Origin: Erysipelotrichaceae bacterium
GTDB taxonomy: Bacteria; Bacillota_I; Bacilli_A; Erysipelotrichales; Erysipelotrichaceae
Length of the DNA: 64,000 nt
Reading direction: 5' to 3'
Assembly (NCBI GenBank): GCA_030694975.1
Contig: JAUYTU010000019.1
Location: 1 to 64,000 of the forward strand
Of the stretch, positions 1 to 9,671 are shown piece by piece. Under the pieces are notes generated by a model. It saw only the letters and a list, made by a program, of their open reading frames with translations. It was not told the origin of the DNA and did not search any database. How positions within the stretch are numbered: position 1 is the stretch's first letter; each line of letters begins with the position of its first letter. The position numbers and the translations under genes were made by a program.

Positions 1-71
1 ATTTATCGGAAAGGTCCAGTTCAAAACTGTTATTACCTATGAAATTGCCAGAACTGGTCCTTCGAATATAA

Positions 72-109
72 AAAGATCGCCATTATAGACGATCTTTCTG
101 GGTTTTTTA
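72..109. terminator. Bidirectional intrinsic terminator
   Basis: An 8-bp perfect stem (AAAGATCG at 72-79, CGATCTTT at 90-97) has T-rich tracts on both sides. It can end an upstream plus-strand gene lying mostly outside the window and the minus-strand operon that stops at 121. Bases 1-71 are too short to assign to a gene. Confidence 0.7.
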
Positions 110-120
110 TTCGGTGTCCT

Positions 121-708
121 TTACAAAGGGTACAGTTTAAAAAACCATAAAGGCAGAGATGTATTAATCAGAGCAATGTCTAAATTCCAAACATCCACAC
201 TAACAAATAGTGCAACTAACAGAGTACCGATAAACGCAGATGAACCCAGTTTACCACCAATTCCGACAAAAATGTTTTTACCCATCAGATAGACTATGGA
301 GGCAATCAGAGATGCGAATATTATCCCACTGTATGTAAACAATAGGACAGAGCACATTCCAACGAATGAACCGGTAAAAATCTCGATTTCATAACGTTTG
401 ATTAAAAGCGATCCGACAATCCCAACAAGTGAAGAAGCTAAAACCGCGGACATGCCGTTTTTCGCCAGAAAGAAGGTAGCAAGTGCACCAATCACTACAG
501 CCAAAATGGCTTTTGGATATTCTTTCCATTCGACAACGAAAGCTTGCACTGACAATATTTTGATGGATGAGAAGATGACCGATGTGGATAGAATAACAAA
601 AAATATGGTTATCCATAGTATGCCAGTTTGATAGGAGGCAAACAATAGAGACAATAGGAACATAGATACTAACAATACAAAAAACACGGACGAGTTTAAC
701 CTGGACAT
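121..708 (-). CDS. Polytopic membrane protein of unknown function
   Basis: A 195-residue protein that is almost entirely hydrophobic, with about six predicted membrane segments. I recognise no family. The start at 708 (MSRLNSS) is preferred because GAGAGGA lies at the right distance. The in-frame ATG at 729 would add seven residues and has no such site. It is the last gene of a three-gene minus-strand operon (FUSC protein, YciI-like protein, this gene), 45 bases after the YciI gene, so a role in small-molecule export or envelope homeostasis is possible but unproven. Confidence 0.6.
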   Translation of the reverse strand: MSRLNSSVFFVLLVSMFLLSLLFASYQTGILWITIFFVILSTSVIFSSIKILSVQAFVVEWKEYPKAILAVVIGALATFFLAKNGMSAVLASSLVGIVGSLLIKRYEIEIFTGSFVGMCSVLLFTYSGIIFASLIASIVYLMGKNIFVGIGGKLGSSAFIGTLLVALFVSVDVWNLDIALINTSLPLWFFKLYPL

Positions 709-753
709 ATTGATCCTCTCATTCACCATTGAAAAACGGCATTGCCGTTTTGT

Positions 754-1044
754 TTACTTTAAAAGAAAATCAGGAATCAGACAGGGAATGATTTCAATGG
801 TCTCCCAAACATTACCAGTTACATAAGGTTCGCTTTTTAACAGTTCTTCAACTTCTTCTTTTGTGTCAACCGTAAAAAAGGATGCGGATCCATTAAGCGA
901 TTTATCCTCACTCAACAAACCGGCCGCAACATACAACTTACCTTCACTGCTTAGCTTTCGCAGGTTTTCCAAATGAGCACTGCGATTTTCCATACGTCTT
1001 TCAAACCCATCCTTATAATCTTTCCCAATAACTAAAAATGGCAT
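754..1044 (-). CDS. YciI-like domain protein
   Basis: A 96-residue single-domain protein resembling the YCII family (ferredoxin-like alpha+beta fold, active site built on a conserved His-Asp pair). The central RSAHLENLRKLSSEGKL region matches the family's R-x-x-H-helix pattern, and a later segment ending VTGNVWETIEI matches its C-terminal strand. It is probably a cytosolic small-molecule enzyme or stress protein; family functions are mostly unknown. An AGAGGTC site precedes the ATG. It follows the FUSC gene by 12 bases, which suggests co-transcription. Confidence 0.7.
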   Translation of the reverse strand: MPFLVIGKDYKDGFERRMENRSAHLENLRKLSSEGKLYVAAGLLSEDKSLNGSASFFTVDTKEEVEELLKSEPYVTGNVWETIEIIPCLIPDFLLK

Positions 1045-1056
1045 AATGACCTCTTT

Positions 1057-2079
1057 CTATTGTATGGTTTGAGTTAAACTCAACACCTTGTTGAACTCAA
1101 TGGACATTAATCCGATGTTATCGCTAATACGATTATCAGCAGAATCTAATACATTTAACATCGTAAATGACCTCTTTTCTTTTTGAGTGAAGTCGATAGT
1201 GCCCAATAATTGAATGATATTACGTAATGTTTCAATGTCAGTATCGCACACCACAACATTATTCTCAACATGGATATAATTACTGTCATAGGCAAGATGA
1301 ATGATGATTTTCAGACTTTTAATAACCTCATAAATAATATGAAGATTCTTCTTTTCTTTCAGATTAAAGGGCAACCAAGTTTCTTTCATCATCGTCTCAA
1401 CATTCGACTTGACCATTTCAATATCACTGAATACCAAGGCTAAAATGGTATTGTTCGTGTTGTGATCCGATGGATTCGATGATAGTTCTTCTATAGTCTT
1501 ATTCAATCCAATCAGACTTTGAAGCTTTGCGAACTCTAATCTGCGTCGGCCGATTTGACGGTAATACAAAAATGAAAATAGATAATTGAAGGTGATTGCT
1601 ATCAATATCCCAAGACCTAATGCTGCGATTCGTAATTGAAAAGTCAAAAGTACACTGGGATTACCGGCAACATCACGTTGGATAAACTGTGACATATAGA
1701 TACTGGTAAAAATCGCGACAGGGGAAACCATCCGATAATCAATTATTAAGGCAATGTAAAGAGTGAGTCCCATCCCGATAGCTACAGTGAGTACTGTGAC
1801 ATTATATCCCATTGCATAAACAAGCAGTCCGGTCGTCATAGCGCCAAGGGTCGAGGCAAGCATTTGATTGATTCCGCCTTTAACTCCAGAAACATTGATC
1901 GCTTCTAGGTTGTACATAACCCCAAGCATTACAGATATCATGTCCATTCGGGTGATGGAAAAAGCGTTTCCCAAGATAAATCCGGCACTGATTGCGCACA
2001 TGGCTTTAAGAATGTAAAGACGGGAGTCAAGTAAAATGGCTTCTCTTTTTAATCCGAAGATGTTATATATATTATTCAT
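1057..2079 (-). CDS. FUSC/aromatic acid exporter family (ArAE_1-like) membrane protein
   Basis: A 340-residue protein whose N-terminal half carries about six membrane segments and whose C-terminal half is a soluble helical domain, the usual architecture of the ArAE_1/FUSC group. Members are linked to efflux of aromatic acids or other small molecules, with few direct tests. The start at 2079 (MNNIYNIF) has AAAGGTGA six bases upstream. A longer reading from 2127 lacks a ribosome binding site. It heads the minus-strand operon and is divergent from the HAD gene at 2176. Confidence 0.75.
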   Translation of the reverse strand: MNNIYNIFGLKREAILLDSRLYILKAMCAISAGFILGNAFSITRMDMISVMLGVMYNLEAINVSGVKGGINQMLASTLGAMTTGLLVYAMGYNVTVLTVAIGMGLTLYIALIIDYRMVSPVAIFTSIYMSQFIQRDVAGNPSVLLTFQLRIAALGLGILIAITFNYLFSFLYYRQIGRRRLEFAKLQSLIGLNKTIEELSSNPSDHNTNNTILALVFSDIEMVKSNVETMMKETWLPFNLKEKKNLHIIYEVIKSLKIIIHLAYDSNYIHVENNVVVCDTDIETLRNIIQLLGTIDFTQKEKRSFTMLNVLDSADNRISDNIGLMSIEFNKVLSLTQTIQ

Positions 2080-2132
2080 AAAATCACCTTTCTCTAATAT
2101 TATAACCGAAGTAAGTTCGAGTGGCATACGAT

Positions 2133-2160
2133 TTGTTTTTGATTGATTTTGTGGTATATT
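2133..2160 (+). promoter_or_regulatory. Probable sigma-A promoter for HAD gene
   Basis: TTGTTT (2133-2138) and TATATT (2155-2160) are separated by 16 bases. The -10 box ends 15 bases before the ATG at 2176, so the leader is very short. Confidence 0.5.
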
Positions 2161-2175
2161 GAATTCGGTGATTTT

Positions 2176-2832
2176 ATGAAAAACGTTAAAGTTTTAGCTT
2201 TTGATATGGATAACACACTGATTGACCGTCAGGGTGCTCTTTTATGTTGTGTTCGCGATATGATTGAGGAAGATACGAAGGAAAAGATTAATGATCAGTC
2301 TTTTTCAAAGTTTATGGAACAGTTTCTCATTCTGGATAATAATGGAATGGGAAACAAAGAAGTTCTTTTTAACTATTATATAGACTACTTCCATTTAAGT
2401 TTAACCTGGAATATAATCATGGATCGCTGGGTCGATCGCTTGGCTAAGTATATGCGTCTGATGGAAGATACGACTGAAGTGTTGGATGAACTGTCAAAAA
2501 AGTACCGTTTGGCAATATTGACCAACGGAGATTCTGTTTCACAGAGGGGAAAACTGAATACATTCCCTCATTTGGATTGGTTTGAAATCGTGATGGTTGC
2601 CGGCGATTATCCCTGGGCAAAGCCGGATGTGCGCATATTTGATCTCTTGTGTGAAAAACTGAAAGTCATACCGGCTGAAGTGGTATTTGTGGGAGATACG
2701 ATCGTTTCGGATATCGCGGGTGCGAAAAATGCCGGGATGAGGACGGTTTGGATTCAGGGTGATGAAAAGTTAAATTCAGATCTTCCGGATATTCGGTTAT
2801 ATCGATTAAGTGAACTGTTGAGCGTCTTTTGA
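2176..2832 (+). CDS. HAD-superfamily hydrolase, YjjG-like subfamily
   Basis: A 218-residue cytosolic phosphatase. Motif I is DMDNTLID (residues about 10-17, nucleophile and acid/base aspartates), motif II the Thr in LAILTNGD, motif III Lys in AKPDVRIF, and motif IV GDTIVSDIAG. The helical cap between motifs I and II places it in HAD subfamily IA, closest in style to YjjG/YfnB nucleotidases. The substrate cannot be read from sequence. The start is the ATG following GGTGAT. Its stop codon lies inside the loop and stem of its terminator. Confidence 0.8.
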   Translation: MKNVKVLAFDMDNTLIDRQGALLCCVRDMIEEDTKEKINDQSFSKFMEQFLILDNNGMGNKEVLFNYYIDYFHLSLTWNIIMDRWVDRLAKYMRLMEDTTEVLDELSKKYRLAILTNGDSVSQRGKLNTFPHLDWFEIVMVAGDYPWAKPDVRIFDLLCEKLKVIPAEVVFVGDTIVSDIAGAKNAGMRTVWIQGDEKLNSDLPDIRLYRLSELLSVF

Positions 2833-2844
2833 CGCTTTTTTTTT
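2821..2844 (+). terminator. Intrinsic terminator overlapping the HAD stop codon
   Basis: Stem AGCGTC/GACGCT with a TTTT loop and a run of eight or more T. The TGA stop (2830-2832) is within the hairpin. It separates the HAD gene from the ribosomal operon. Confidence 0.85.
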
Positions 2845-2859
2845 GAATGCAAAAAAAAC

Positions 2860-2888
2860 TTGCAATCGCCAATGTATTGTAGTAATAT
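2860..2888 (+). promoter_or_regulatory. Sigma-A promoter of the S10-spc-alpha operon
   Basis: TTGCAA (2860-2865), a 17-base spacer and TAATAT (2883-2888). This is the only strong promoter I see before the 14-kb run of ribosomal genes. It leaves a leader of about 130 bases before rpsJ. Confidence 0.75.
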
Positions 2889-2894
2889 ATTTAG

Positions 2895-3015
2895 GCATCC
2901 GCATGGACGTGCGAGGTTGCCGGCACACTGGAAGACGTTGTCATGGTACAGTGAGAAGTCGGGGAATTTGCATCGAGCGGAGTCTATCATGGATATAGAC
3001 GCAAGAGAACAGGAG
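2895..3015 (+). promoter_or_regulatory. Structured 5' leader of rpsJ, candidate r-protein autoregulatory element
   Basis: About 125 untranslated bases lie between the promoter and rpsJ. They are noticeably more GC-rich than the flanking DNA and contain complementary blocks (for example GTTGCCGGCA and the GTGCG/CGCAT-type segments). Autoregulatory leaders upstream of S10 operons are known in Proteobacteria (L4-binding) and have been proposed in Firmicutes. I infer such a function here from length and structure and did not match it to a named model. Confidence 0.45.
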
Positions 3016-3023
3016 GATATTCC

Positions 3024-3335
3024 ATGGCAAAGAATAGCATTCGCATTCGCTTAAAAGCTTATGAACACAGATCGTTGGATCAGGCCGCACAGAAGATTGT
3101 TGTAGCAGCTAATGACCACGGTGCCAAGAAAGTGGTTGGCCCGGTACCGTTGCCGACCGAAAAACAGATTATCACCGTACTTAGAGCCGTTCATAAGTAC
3201 AAGGATTCTCGTGAGCAATTTGAAATGAGAACACACAAACGTTTGATTGAGATCGTCGGACCTACCGCAGAAACGATTGACGCTTTAAGCCGTCTTGAGT
3301 TACCTAGCGGTGTTGACATCGAAATCAAGCTGTAG
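3024..3335 (+). CDS. rpsJ: 30S ribosomal protein S10
   Basis: A 103-residue protein of the small-subunit head, also the NusB partner in antitermination. The N-terminal [16 protein letters not shown] block and the [12 protein letters not shown] loop are family hallmarks. First gene of the superoperon, with AGGAGG eight bases before the ATG. Length is normal. Confidence 0.98.
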   Translation: MAKNSIRIRLKAYEHRSLDQAAQKIVVAANDHGAKKVVGPVPLPTEKQIITVLRAVHKYKDSREQFEMRTHKRLIEIVGPTAETIDALSRLELPSGVDIEIKL

Positions 3336-3352
3336 TTGATGGAGGTAACGTT

Positions 3353-4036
3353 ATGAAAGGTATTCTAGGTCGTAAGGCAGGAATGACACAAGTGTTTACC
3401 GTTGAAGGTATATTGATTCCGGTAACTGTTGTCGAAGTATTGCCCAATGTCGTATTACAAAAGAAAACTGTCGAAACCGATGGTTATGAAGCAGTTCAAT
3501 TGGGATTGGAAGATGTAAAAACCCAACGCGCAACCAAAGCTCAAATCGGTCATGCAAGCAAAGTGCAAGCAGCTCCGAAGAAGTATGTTCGCGAAATCCG
3601 CGGTAACGAATTGTTTGACTTTGAAGTCGGACAAGAAGTTAAGGCTGATGTATTCGCTGCTGGCGATTACGTTGATGTCACCGGCACTTCCAAAGGTAGA
3701 GGTTTTATGGGCGCAATCGTTCGTAACAACCAAAAAATGGGTCCTGCATCTCACGGTTCAGGCCATCACAGAGGTCTTGGTTCTTTAGCTACGATTGGCC
3801 GTAACAACGGTATTATCAATAAAGGACATATCATGGCCGGTCAAGAAGGCGGATATACGACAACTAACAAAAACTTAGAAGTCGTCAAAGTCGATATTGA
3901 AAATAACTATGTATTAATTAAGGGAAATGTCCCGGGTCCAAGAAAAGGTCTTGTTGTCATCAAATCTGCTACTAAGAAGATTACCCCGACAACTGCCAAG
4001 CATTTAGTGGATCTTACTGCAGCTAAGGAGGAGTAA
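3353..4036 (+). CDS. rplC: 50S ribosomal protein L3
   Basis: A 227-residue protein of the large subunit near the peptidyl transferase centre. Starts with the diagnostic KGILGRKAGMTQVF and carries the long loop GSGHHRGLGSLA. The C-terminus runs somewhat longer than the roughly 209 residues typical of Bacillus, with a Lys/Thr/Ala-rich tail. Lies 17 bases after rpsJ. Confidence 0.98.
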   Translation: MKGILGRKAGMTQVFTVEGILIPVTVVEVLPNVVLQKKTVETDGYEAVQLGLEDVKTQRATKAQIGHASKVQAAPKKYVREIRGNELFDFEVGQEVKADVFAAGDYVDVTGTSKGRGFMGAIVRNNQKMGPASHGSGHHRGLGSLATIGRNNGIINKGHIMAGQEGGYTTTNKNLEVVKVDIENNYVLIKGNVPGPRKGLVVIKSATKKITPTTAKHLVDLTAAKEE

Positions 4037-4039
4037 TCA

Positions 4040-4669
4040 ATGTTGAAGTTAAATGTACTTAACCTTGAAGGTAAGCCGGTAGGTGAGATCGAACTTGCTG
4101 CAGAAGTCTTCGGTATCGAAGTAAACAAACAAGCAATTTTCGATGCCATTATCATGCAACGTGCTTCACTTCGTCAAGGTACTCACGATGTTAAAAACCG
4201 TCGTGAAGTCAGAGGCGGCGGTCGCAAGCCGTGGCGTCAAAAAGGAACCGGACGTGCTCGTCAAGGTTCTATCCGTTCTCCGCAATGGAGAGGCGGTGGT
4301 ATTGTCTTCGGTCCGACACCGCGCAGTTATGCTTACAAGCTTAACCGTAAAGTTCGCCGTTTGGCATTAAAATCCGTATTGACTCAAAAAGTTTTGGATA
4401 GCGCATTGTTGGTTATTAACACCCTTGAGTTCGCTGCTCCGAAAACCAAGGATTTCATCAAAGTGATGGATGCCTTGAAATTAGAAAACAAAACGATGTT
4501 CGTTGTCTCGGCTGATGAAGAATTCGACAACGCATTTCTGTCGTTACGCAATCTTCCGAATGTTATGTTACTTTCGGTTGACGGATTGAACGTATACGAT
4601 ATCAGCAATGCGGATGTATTGGTATTCACAGAAGCCGCAGCCAATTATGCAGGGGAGGTACTTGTTTAA
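4040..4669 (+). CDS. rplD: 50S ribosomal protein L4
   Basis: A 209-residue large-subunit protein lining the exit tunnel. The extended tunnel loop is present ([19 protein letters not shown]). In Proteobacteria L4 represses its own S10 operon; whether it does so here through the 2895-3015 leader is open. Its stop overlaps the rplW start by one base. Confidence 0.98.
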   Translation: MLKLNVLNLEGKPVGEIELAAEVFGIEVNKQAIFDAIIMQRASLRQGTHDVKNRREVRGGGRKPWRQKGTGRARQGSIRSPQWRGGGIVFGPTPRSYAYKLNRKVRRLALKSVLTQKVLDSALLVINTLEFAAPKTKDFIKVMDALKLENKTMFVVSADEEFDNAFLSLRNLPNVMLLSVDGLNVYDISNADVLVFTEAAANYAGEVLV

Positions 4670-4950
4670 TGAGTAACCCAAGAGATATTATCATTCGTCC
4701 GATCATCACTGAAAAGTCGATGAAACTGACAGAAACAGATAACAAATTTACCTTCGAAGTTGCCAAGGGAACAAACAAAACTCAAGTTCGCCAAGCGATC
4801 GAAGCCATCTTCAACGTCAAAGTTGAAAAAGTAAACATTCTCAATGTACGTCCTAAGGACAAGAGAATGGGCAAATACGTTGGTAAGACCAACGCAGTCC
4901 GTAAAGCCATTGTAAAACTGGCAGAAGGACAAACCATCAACTTATTCTAG
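4669..4950 (+). CDS. rplW: 50S ribosomal protein L23
   Basis: A 93-residue protein at the exit-tunnel rim, the docking site for trigger factor and signal recognition particle. Shows the PIITEKSM start and the [15 protein letters not shown] loop. Translationally coupled to rplD by a one-base overlap. A 65-base gap with a small CGGAA/TTCCG hairpin follows before rplB. Confidence 0.97.
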   Translation: MSNPRDIIIRPIITEKSMKLTETDNKFTFEVAKGTNKTQVRQAIEAIFNVKVEKVNILNVRPKDKRMGKYVGKTNAVRKAIVKLAEGQTINLF

Positions 4951-5015
4951 TTGTTGGTCACATATCGGAAGAAAACGCTATTTCCGGAAAAAATGCGTAA
5001 GGAGGAAAATTTCCC

Positions 5016-5852
5016 ATGGCGATAAAAGCTTATAAACCGACCGGCAACGGTCGTCGCGGAATGACTACTCTGGCGAATACTGAGTTGACTCAACGTAATG
5101 AGCCTGAGCGTTCCCTGTTAGCACCGCTGAAGAGTAAAGGCGGTCGCAATAATTTAGGTCGTATAACAACCCGTCATCAAGGCGGCGGCCATAAACGTAT
5201 GTACCGTATCATTGACTTCAAAAGAGACAAGGATAGTGTACCTGCAAAAGTAGTAACGATCGAGTACGATCCGAACCGTTCTGCCAATATCGCATTGTTA
5301 AACTATGCGGATGGTGAGAAACGCTATATCTTAGCGCCAAAAGGTTTGACTGTCGGCACAACCGTGTTTAGCGGTCCTGAAGCTGACATTAAAGTAGGCA
5401 ATGCCTTGGAAATGGGTCAAATGCCTGAAGGTACTGTCATTCACAATATCGAATTAAAACCGGGTAAGGGCGGCCAATTGGCTCGTTCCGCCGGTGTATC
5501 CGCTCAAATTCTGGGTTCGGAAGGCCGCTATGTCATCGTACGTTTAGGCTCTGGGGAAGTTCGCAAGATCTTGTCTGTATGCCGCGCGACGATTGGTGCT
5601 GTCGGTAATGAAGATCACAGTTTGGTAAATATCGGTAAAGCTGGCCGTACACGCTGGATGGGCGAACGTCCGACAGTCCGTGGTTCAGCTATGAACCCGG
5701 TCGATCATCCTCATGGTGGTGGTGAAGGCCGTACCGGTATCGGTCGTAAGGCTCCTATGACACCGTGGGGCAAGAAAGCCTTGGGTGTTAAAACTCGTAA
5801 GAAAAAAGCAGCGTCGACGAAGTTTATAGTTCGCGGACGTAAGGCTAAGTAG
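5016..5852 (+). CDS. rplB: 50S ribosomal protein L2
   Basis: A 278-residue core protein required for subunit association and peptidyl transferase assembly. The conserved C-terminal block [16 protein letters not shown] includes the histidine associated with peptidyl transfer. Preceded by AAGGAGG. Confidence 0.98.
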   Translation: MAIKAYKPTGNGRRGMTTLANTELTQRNEPERSLLAPLKSKGGRNNLGRITTRHQGGGHKRMYRIIDFKRDKDSVPAKVVTIEYDPNRSANIALLNYADGEKRYILAPKGLTVGTTVFSGPEADIKVGNALEMGQMPEGTVIHNIELKPGKGGQLARSAGVSAQILGSEGRYVIVRLGSGEVRKILSVCRATIGAVGNEDHSLVNIGKAGRTRWMGERPTVRGSAMNPVDHPHGGGEGRTGIGRKAPMTPWGKKALGVKTRKKKAASTKFIVRGRKAK

Positions 5853-5872
5853 ACGAAAGGAAGGAAAAAGAC

Positions 5873-6145
5873 ATGAGTCGTAGTTTAAAAAAAGGTCCGT
5901 TCTGTGACGATTACTTACTTAAAAAAGTAGATGCACTTAACGTGAAAGGTAAAAGAGAAGTTATTAAAACCTGGTCCCGCCGTTCGACCATTTTCCCTCA
6001 GTTCGTTGAACATACCTTTGCGGTTTATAACGGTAAAGAACATGTTCCGGTATTTGTAACCGAGGATATGGTTGGTCATAAGTTAGGCGAATTCGTCCCG
6101 ACCCGCAAATATGGCGGTCACGGCGACGACAAGAAAGCGAAATAA
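5873..6145 (+). CDS. rpsS: 30S ribosomal protein S19
   Basis: A 90-residue head protein binding 16S rRNA with S13. SRSLKKGPF start and [15 protein letters not shown] near the end are family signatures. Normal length, 20 bases after rplB. Confidence 0.98.
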   Translation: MSRSLKKGPFCDDYLLKKVDALNVKGKREVIKTWSRRSTIFPQFVEHTFAVYNGKEHVPVFVTEDMVGHKLGEFVPTRKYGGHGDDKKAK

Positions 6146-6155
6146 GGAGGATACA

Positions 6156-6491
6156 ATGGACGTTAAAGCAACAGCAAAGACCATTCGTGTAACTCCTCGT
6201 AAAGCGCGTCTGGCATTAGATTTAATTAGAGGAAAAGATATTAAAGAAGCAGCTGCCATCTTGAAGTTCACACCGAACTCCTCGGCTAAGGCAACCGATC
6301 GCGTCTTAAAATCTGCAGTAGCCAATGCGGTCAACAATCATCAGTTAACTGAAGATAAGTTGTTCGTTAAGGCGTGCTACGCAGACGAAGGCGTCGTATT
6401 AAAGCGCTTTATGCCAAGAGCCAAGGGTTCTGCCGCATCAATATTCAAACGCACCAGTCACATTACGGTTATTGTGGCTGAACGCGAATAG
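6156..6491 (+). CDS. rplV: 50S ribosomal protein L22
   Basis: A 111-residue tunnel protein. The start at 6156 ([12 protein letters not shown]) follows AAGGAGG; an upstream in-frame ATG at 6111 lies inside rpsS and has no such site. The C-terminal tunnel hairpin ([19 protein letters not shown]) contains the usual macrolide-resistance region. Confidence 0.97.
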   Translation: MDVKATAKTIRVTPRKARLALDLIRGKDIKEAAAILKFTPNSSAKATDRVLKSAVANAVNNHQLTEDKLFVKACYADEGVVLKRFMPRAKGSAASIFKRTSHITVIVAERE

Positions 6492-6502
6492 GAGGAAGTA
6501 CT

Positions 6503-7288
6503 ATGGGTCAAAAAGTAAGTCCTGTCGGATTTCGGATCGGGGTTATCCGCGATTGGGAAGCAAGATGGTTTGCCGAAAAAGAATTCGGTAACCTGTTAAT
6601 AGAGGACATTAAAGTCCGTAAGTTTATTTTAGAAACATTAAAGGGTGCAGCCGTTTCACGCGTTGAAATCGAACGTTCCAAAAACCGCGTTGAACTGATT
6701 ATTCGTACAGCTCGACCGGGGATGGTTATCGGTAACAATGGCGAAAACGCTGAGAACCTGAAAAAACAAATCGAAAAAATGACCGCTGGTAAATCTGTCC
6801 ACCTTCGCGTGGTTGAAATTGCCAATCCGGATCTTGATGCACACCTGGTTGCTCGTGCGATTGCCGATCAACTTGAACAACGTGCATCATTCAGAACTGC
6901 GCAAAAGAAGGCTATCCAAAAAACGATGCGTGCAGGAGCTAAAGGTGTTAAAACCTTGGTTTCCGGTCGTTTGGGCGGTAATGATATTGCGCGTAGTGAA
7001 GGATATGCTGAAGGAATCGTTCCTTTGCATACATTGCGTTCGGATATCGATTTTGCAGTCTGTGAAGCACATACAACTTACGGTCGTCTAGGCGTTAAAG
7101 TCTGGATTTGCCGTGGTGAAGTTTTGCCTGGCCAAATGGTCACTGAGCCGGAAGCTCCGAAGTTCAATCCGAATGATCGTCAAAGACGTCGCCCGGATAA
7201 AGGACGTCCGGATCGTCGTCCGCGTCCCAATGCCAAAGAAGCCGGTGCTGGTGCATCTGCAGAAAAGAACGTTGAAGGAGGTAATTAA
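6503..7288 (+). CDS. rpsC: 30S ribosomal protein S3
   Basis: A 261-residue protein at the mRNA entry channel with a KH domain (GXXG loop reads GNNG, about residue 78) and the S3 C-terminal domain (GRLGG). It is about 40 residues longer than the usual 218, owing to a basic, Arg/Pro-rich and then Ala/Gly/Glu-rich tail, probably disordered. Confidence 0.97.
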   Translation: MGQKVSPVGFRIGVIRDWEARWFAEKEFGNLLIEDIKVRKFILETLKGAAVSRVEIERSKNRVELIIRTARPGMVIGNNGENAENLKKQIEKMTAGKSVHLRVVEIANPDLDAHLVARAIADQLEQRASFRTAQKKAIQKTMRAGAKGVKTLVSGRLGGNDIARSEGYAEGIVPLHTLRSDIDFAVCEAHTTYGRLGVKVWICRGEVLPGQMVTEPEAPKFNPNDRQRRRPDKGRPDRRPRPNAKEAGAGASAEKNVEGGN

Positions 7289-7290
7289 TC

Positions 7291-7707
7291 ATGTTAATGC
7301 CGAATCGAACGAAATACAGAAGACCTCATCGTGTGAGTCATGAAGGGCGTTCAAAAGCCGGTCGTGAAGTTGTCTTCGGTGAATATGGATTAGTAGCAGA
7401 GTCGGGAGCTTATGTAAGCAACCGTCAAATCGAGTCTGCGCGTATTGCGATGACTCGTTATATGAAGCGTGGCGGTCAAGTGTGGATCAAGATTTTCCCA
7501 CATATGGCAATAACAAGAAAGCCGCTAGAAGTGCGGATGGGTTCTGGTAAAGGTGCACCTGAAGGTTGGGTCGCCGTTGTTTCACCCGGACGCGTATTGT
7601 TTGAAATTGGTGGTGTTGATGAAGCTGTAGCGAAAGAAGCTTTCCGCTTGGCGTCACACAAACTTCCGATCAAGACAAAGTTTGTCCGTAAAGGCGAGGA
7701 GGAATAA
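7291..7707 (+). CDS. rplP: 50S ribosomal protein L16
   Basis: A 138-residue protein at the A-site tRNA elbow and binding site of evernimicin-type drugs. [14 protein letters not shown] start and the [14 protein letters not shown] block are diagnostic. GGAGG precedes the ATG, two bases beyond the rpsC stop. Confidence 0.98.
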   Translation: MLMPNRTKYRRPHRVSHEGRSKAGREVVFGEYGLVAESGAYVSNRQIESARIAMTRYMKRGGQVWIKIFPHMAITRKPLEVRMGSGKGAPEGWVAVVSPGRVLFEIGGVDEAVAKEAFRLASHKLPIKTKFVRKGEEE

Positions 7708-7709
7708 GC

Positions 7710-7910
7710 ATGTTGGTAAAAGAAATACGTGAAAAAAGCAATGTCGAATTGCTTCAGGAAATCGATTCTTTAAAAGAAGAATTGTTTAACTTGCGCTTTC
7801 AACAAGCAACCGGCCAACTGTCCAACTCCGCCCGTATTAAGACTGTACGCAAAACCATTGCGCGTATTAAGACGGTAATCACTGAGCGTTCGCTTAGTGG
7901 TCAACAATAG
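7710..7910 (+). CDS. rpmC: 50S ribosomal protein L29
   Basis: A 66-residue two-helix protein near the tunnel exit. Contains [17 protein letters not shown], the family signature. Two bases separate it from rplP. Confidence 0.97.
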   Translation: MLVKEIREKSNVELLQEIDSLKEELFNLRFQQATGQLSNSARIKTVRKTIARIKTVITERSLSGQQ

Positions 7911-7923
7911 GAGGTCACTAAAA

Positions 7924-8187
7924 ATGGAAGAAAGATCGAATCGCAAAGTTTACCGCGGTAAAGTTGTCTCCGATGTGATGGACAAGACGGTTGTCGTCGA
8001 AGTCACAACATCCAAAAGACATCCGTTGTATGGTAAGCGCGTAAAATATTCTAAGAAATTTAAGGCTCACGATGAGTTAAACGAAGCTAAAGTCAACGAT
8101 ATCGTTGATATTATGGAAACACGTCCGTTGTCCGCAACCAAACGTTTCCGTATCGTTAAAATTGTCGAAAAAGCCGTTATACTTTAG
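7924..8187 (+). CDS. rpsQ: 30S ribosomal protein S17
   Basis: An 87-residue OB-fold primary binder of 16S rRNA. Starts at 7924 after TAGGAGG; the upstream in-frame start at 7897 is inside rpm[17 protein letters not shown] and the late [11 protein letters not shown] are typical. Confidence 0.97.
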   Translation: MEERSNRKVYRGKVVSDVMDKTVVVEVTTSKRHPLYGKRVKYSKKFKAHDELNEAKVNDIVDIMETRPLSATKRFRIVKIVEKAVIL

Positions 8188-8201
8188 GTGGAGGGCTAGT
8201 T

Positions 8202-8570
8202 ATGATTCAAAACGAAACCAGATGCCGGGTAGCCGACAATACCGGTGCCAAAGAAGTGTTAGTTATTCGCTGCTTGGGCGGTAGCCGTCGTCGTACTTCC
8301 AATATCGGAGACATCGTTGTATGTACCGTAAAAGAAGCTACTTCCGGTGGAACTGTTAAAAAGGGCGATGTCGTTAAAGCTGTTGTCGTACGTACCAAAT
8401 ATGGTGTGCGTCGCGAAAACGGTTCTTACATCAAATTCGATGACAATGCTGTTGTCATCATTAAAGAAGACAATACGCCAAAGGGCACCCGTATCTTCGG
8501 ACCTGTGGCAAGAGAACTCCGTGACAAAGATTTCATGAAAATCGTATCTTTGGCTCCGGAAGTGTTATAG
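8202..8570 (+). CDS. rplN: 50S ribosomal protein L14
   Basis: A 122-residue protein at the subunit interface, forming bridges with 16S rRNA and the RsfS silencing-factor site. [18 protein letters not shown] and [13 protein letters not shown] are diagnostic. Confidence 0.98.
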   Translation: MIQNETRCRVADNTGAKEVLVIRCLGGSRRRTSNIGDIVVCTVKEATSGGTVKKGDVVKAVVVRTKYGVRRENGSYIKFDDNAVVIIKEDNTPKGTRIFGPVARELRDKDFMKIVSLAPEVL

Positions 8571-8582
8571 GAGGTGACATCA

Positions 8583-8891
8583 ATGAAAATCAAAAAAGGC
8601 GATAAGGTAAAAGTAATTACCGGTTCAAGCAAAGGTGTTATCGGTGAAGTCACATCCGTGCTCCGCAAAGACGAGAAAGTCGTCATTGAGGGCGTTAACT
8701 TAATGAAAAAGCATTTAAAGCCGACTCAAGCCAATCCCGATGGCGGAATTGTTGAAAAAGAGGCTCCGATCCATGTGTCCAACGTCATGTTGTACGATGC
8801 TAAGAGCAAAAAAGTCAGCCGCATCGGATTTAAAGAGGTTAAAGGCAAAAAGACCCGTGTCTATAAAAAGACCGGTGTCGCAGTGAAGTAA
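8583..8891 (+). CDS. rplX: 50S ribosomal protein L24
   Basis: A 102-residue assembly initiator with an N-terminal KOW motif ([15 protein letters not shown]). The ATG at 8583 sits after TAGGAGGTG; the in-frame GTG at 8574 falls within that ribosome binding site and is rejected. Confidence 0.97.
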   Translation: MKIKKGDKVKVITGSSKGVIGEVTSVLRKDEKVVIEGVNLMKKHLKPTQANPDGGIVEKEAPIHVSNVMLYDAKSKKVSRIGFKEVKGKKTRVYKKTGVAVK

Positions 8892-8907
8892 AGGAGGAAG
8901 CAAAACG

Positions 8908-9450
8908 ATGAACCGTCTGAATGAAAAATATAAGACGGAGGTTGTACCGGCATTAATGAAGAAATTCGATTATAAATCGGTTATGCAAGCTCCGAAAATC
9001 TTAAAAATTGTAATTAATATGGGTGTTGGTGACGCAATTGCCAATCCGAAAGCATTGGAAGATGCTGTCGCTGAACTTACCCAAATCACCGGACAAAAAC
9101 CAGTGATCACAAAAGCCAAGAAATCAGTAGCGAACTTTAAACTTCGTGAAGGAATGTCGATTGGCTGTAAGGTTACCTTGCGTGGCGAAAGAATGTACTC
9201 ATTCTTCGACAAACTGGTTAATATCGGTTTACCGCGTGTCCGCGATTTCCGTGGTGTAAGTGCCAGTGCCTTCGATGGCCGTGGAAACTATACCTTAGGA
9301 GTTAAGGAACAATTGATTTTCCCGGAAATCAATTACGATAAGGTTAATCGTGTACGTGGTATGGATATTGTTATCGTTACCAGCGCACACACAGATGAAG
9401 AATCTCGTGCTATGCTTCAGTTTATGGGCATGCCGTTTGAAAAGAAGTAG
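8908..9450 (+). CDS. rplE: 50S ribosomal protein L5
   Basis: A 180-residue 5S rRNA-binding protein. Typical blocks are [10 protein letters not shown], the [13 protein letters not shown] loop and the late [17 protein letters not shown]. Normal length. Confidence 0.98.
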   Translation: MNRLNEKYKTEVVPALMKKFDYKSVMQAPKILKIVINMGVGDAIANPKALEDAVAELTQITGQKPVITKAKKSVANFKLREGMSIGCKVTLRGERMYSFFDKLVNIGLPRVRDFRGVSASAFDGRGNYTLGVKEQLIFPEINYDKVNRVRGMDIVIVTSAHTDEESRAMLQFMGMPFEKK

Positions 9451-9462
9451 GAGGACAATAAC

Positions 9463-9648
9463 ATGGCAAAAAAATCAATGATTAATAAGCAACAACGTCC
9501 TCAAAAATTCCAAGTTCGCGAGTATACCCGTTGTGAGCGCTGCGGTCGTCCGCATGCCGTATTACAAAAATTCCAGTTATGCCGTATTTGCTTCCGTGAG
9601 TTAGCCTACAAAGGCCAAATCCCGGGTGTGAAAAAGGCGAGCTGGTAG
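9463..9648 (+). CDS. rpsN: 30S ribosomal protein S14, zinc-binding type
   Basis: A 61-residue short S14 with an intact zinc knuckle (CERC and CRIC pairs at about residues 24-27 and 40-43). The zinc form is typical of Firmicutes and can be replaced by a zinc-free paralog during zinc limitation; no such paralog is in this window. Confidence 0.97.
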   Translation: MAKKSMINKQQRPQKFQVREYTRCERCGRPHAVLQKFQLCRICFRELAYKGQIPGVKKASW

Positions 9649-9671
9649 AACGACGGAAGGAGGAACCAGTC

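Noticed and set aside
1-71. C-terminal fragment of an upstream gene
   Set aside because: One frame stays open to 88 but is too short to recognise, and its stop would lie inside the terminator hairpin.
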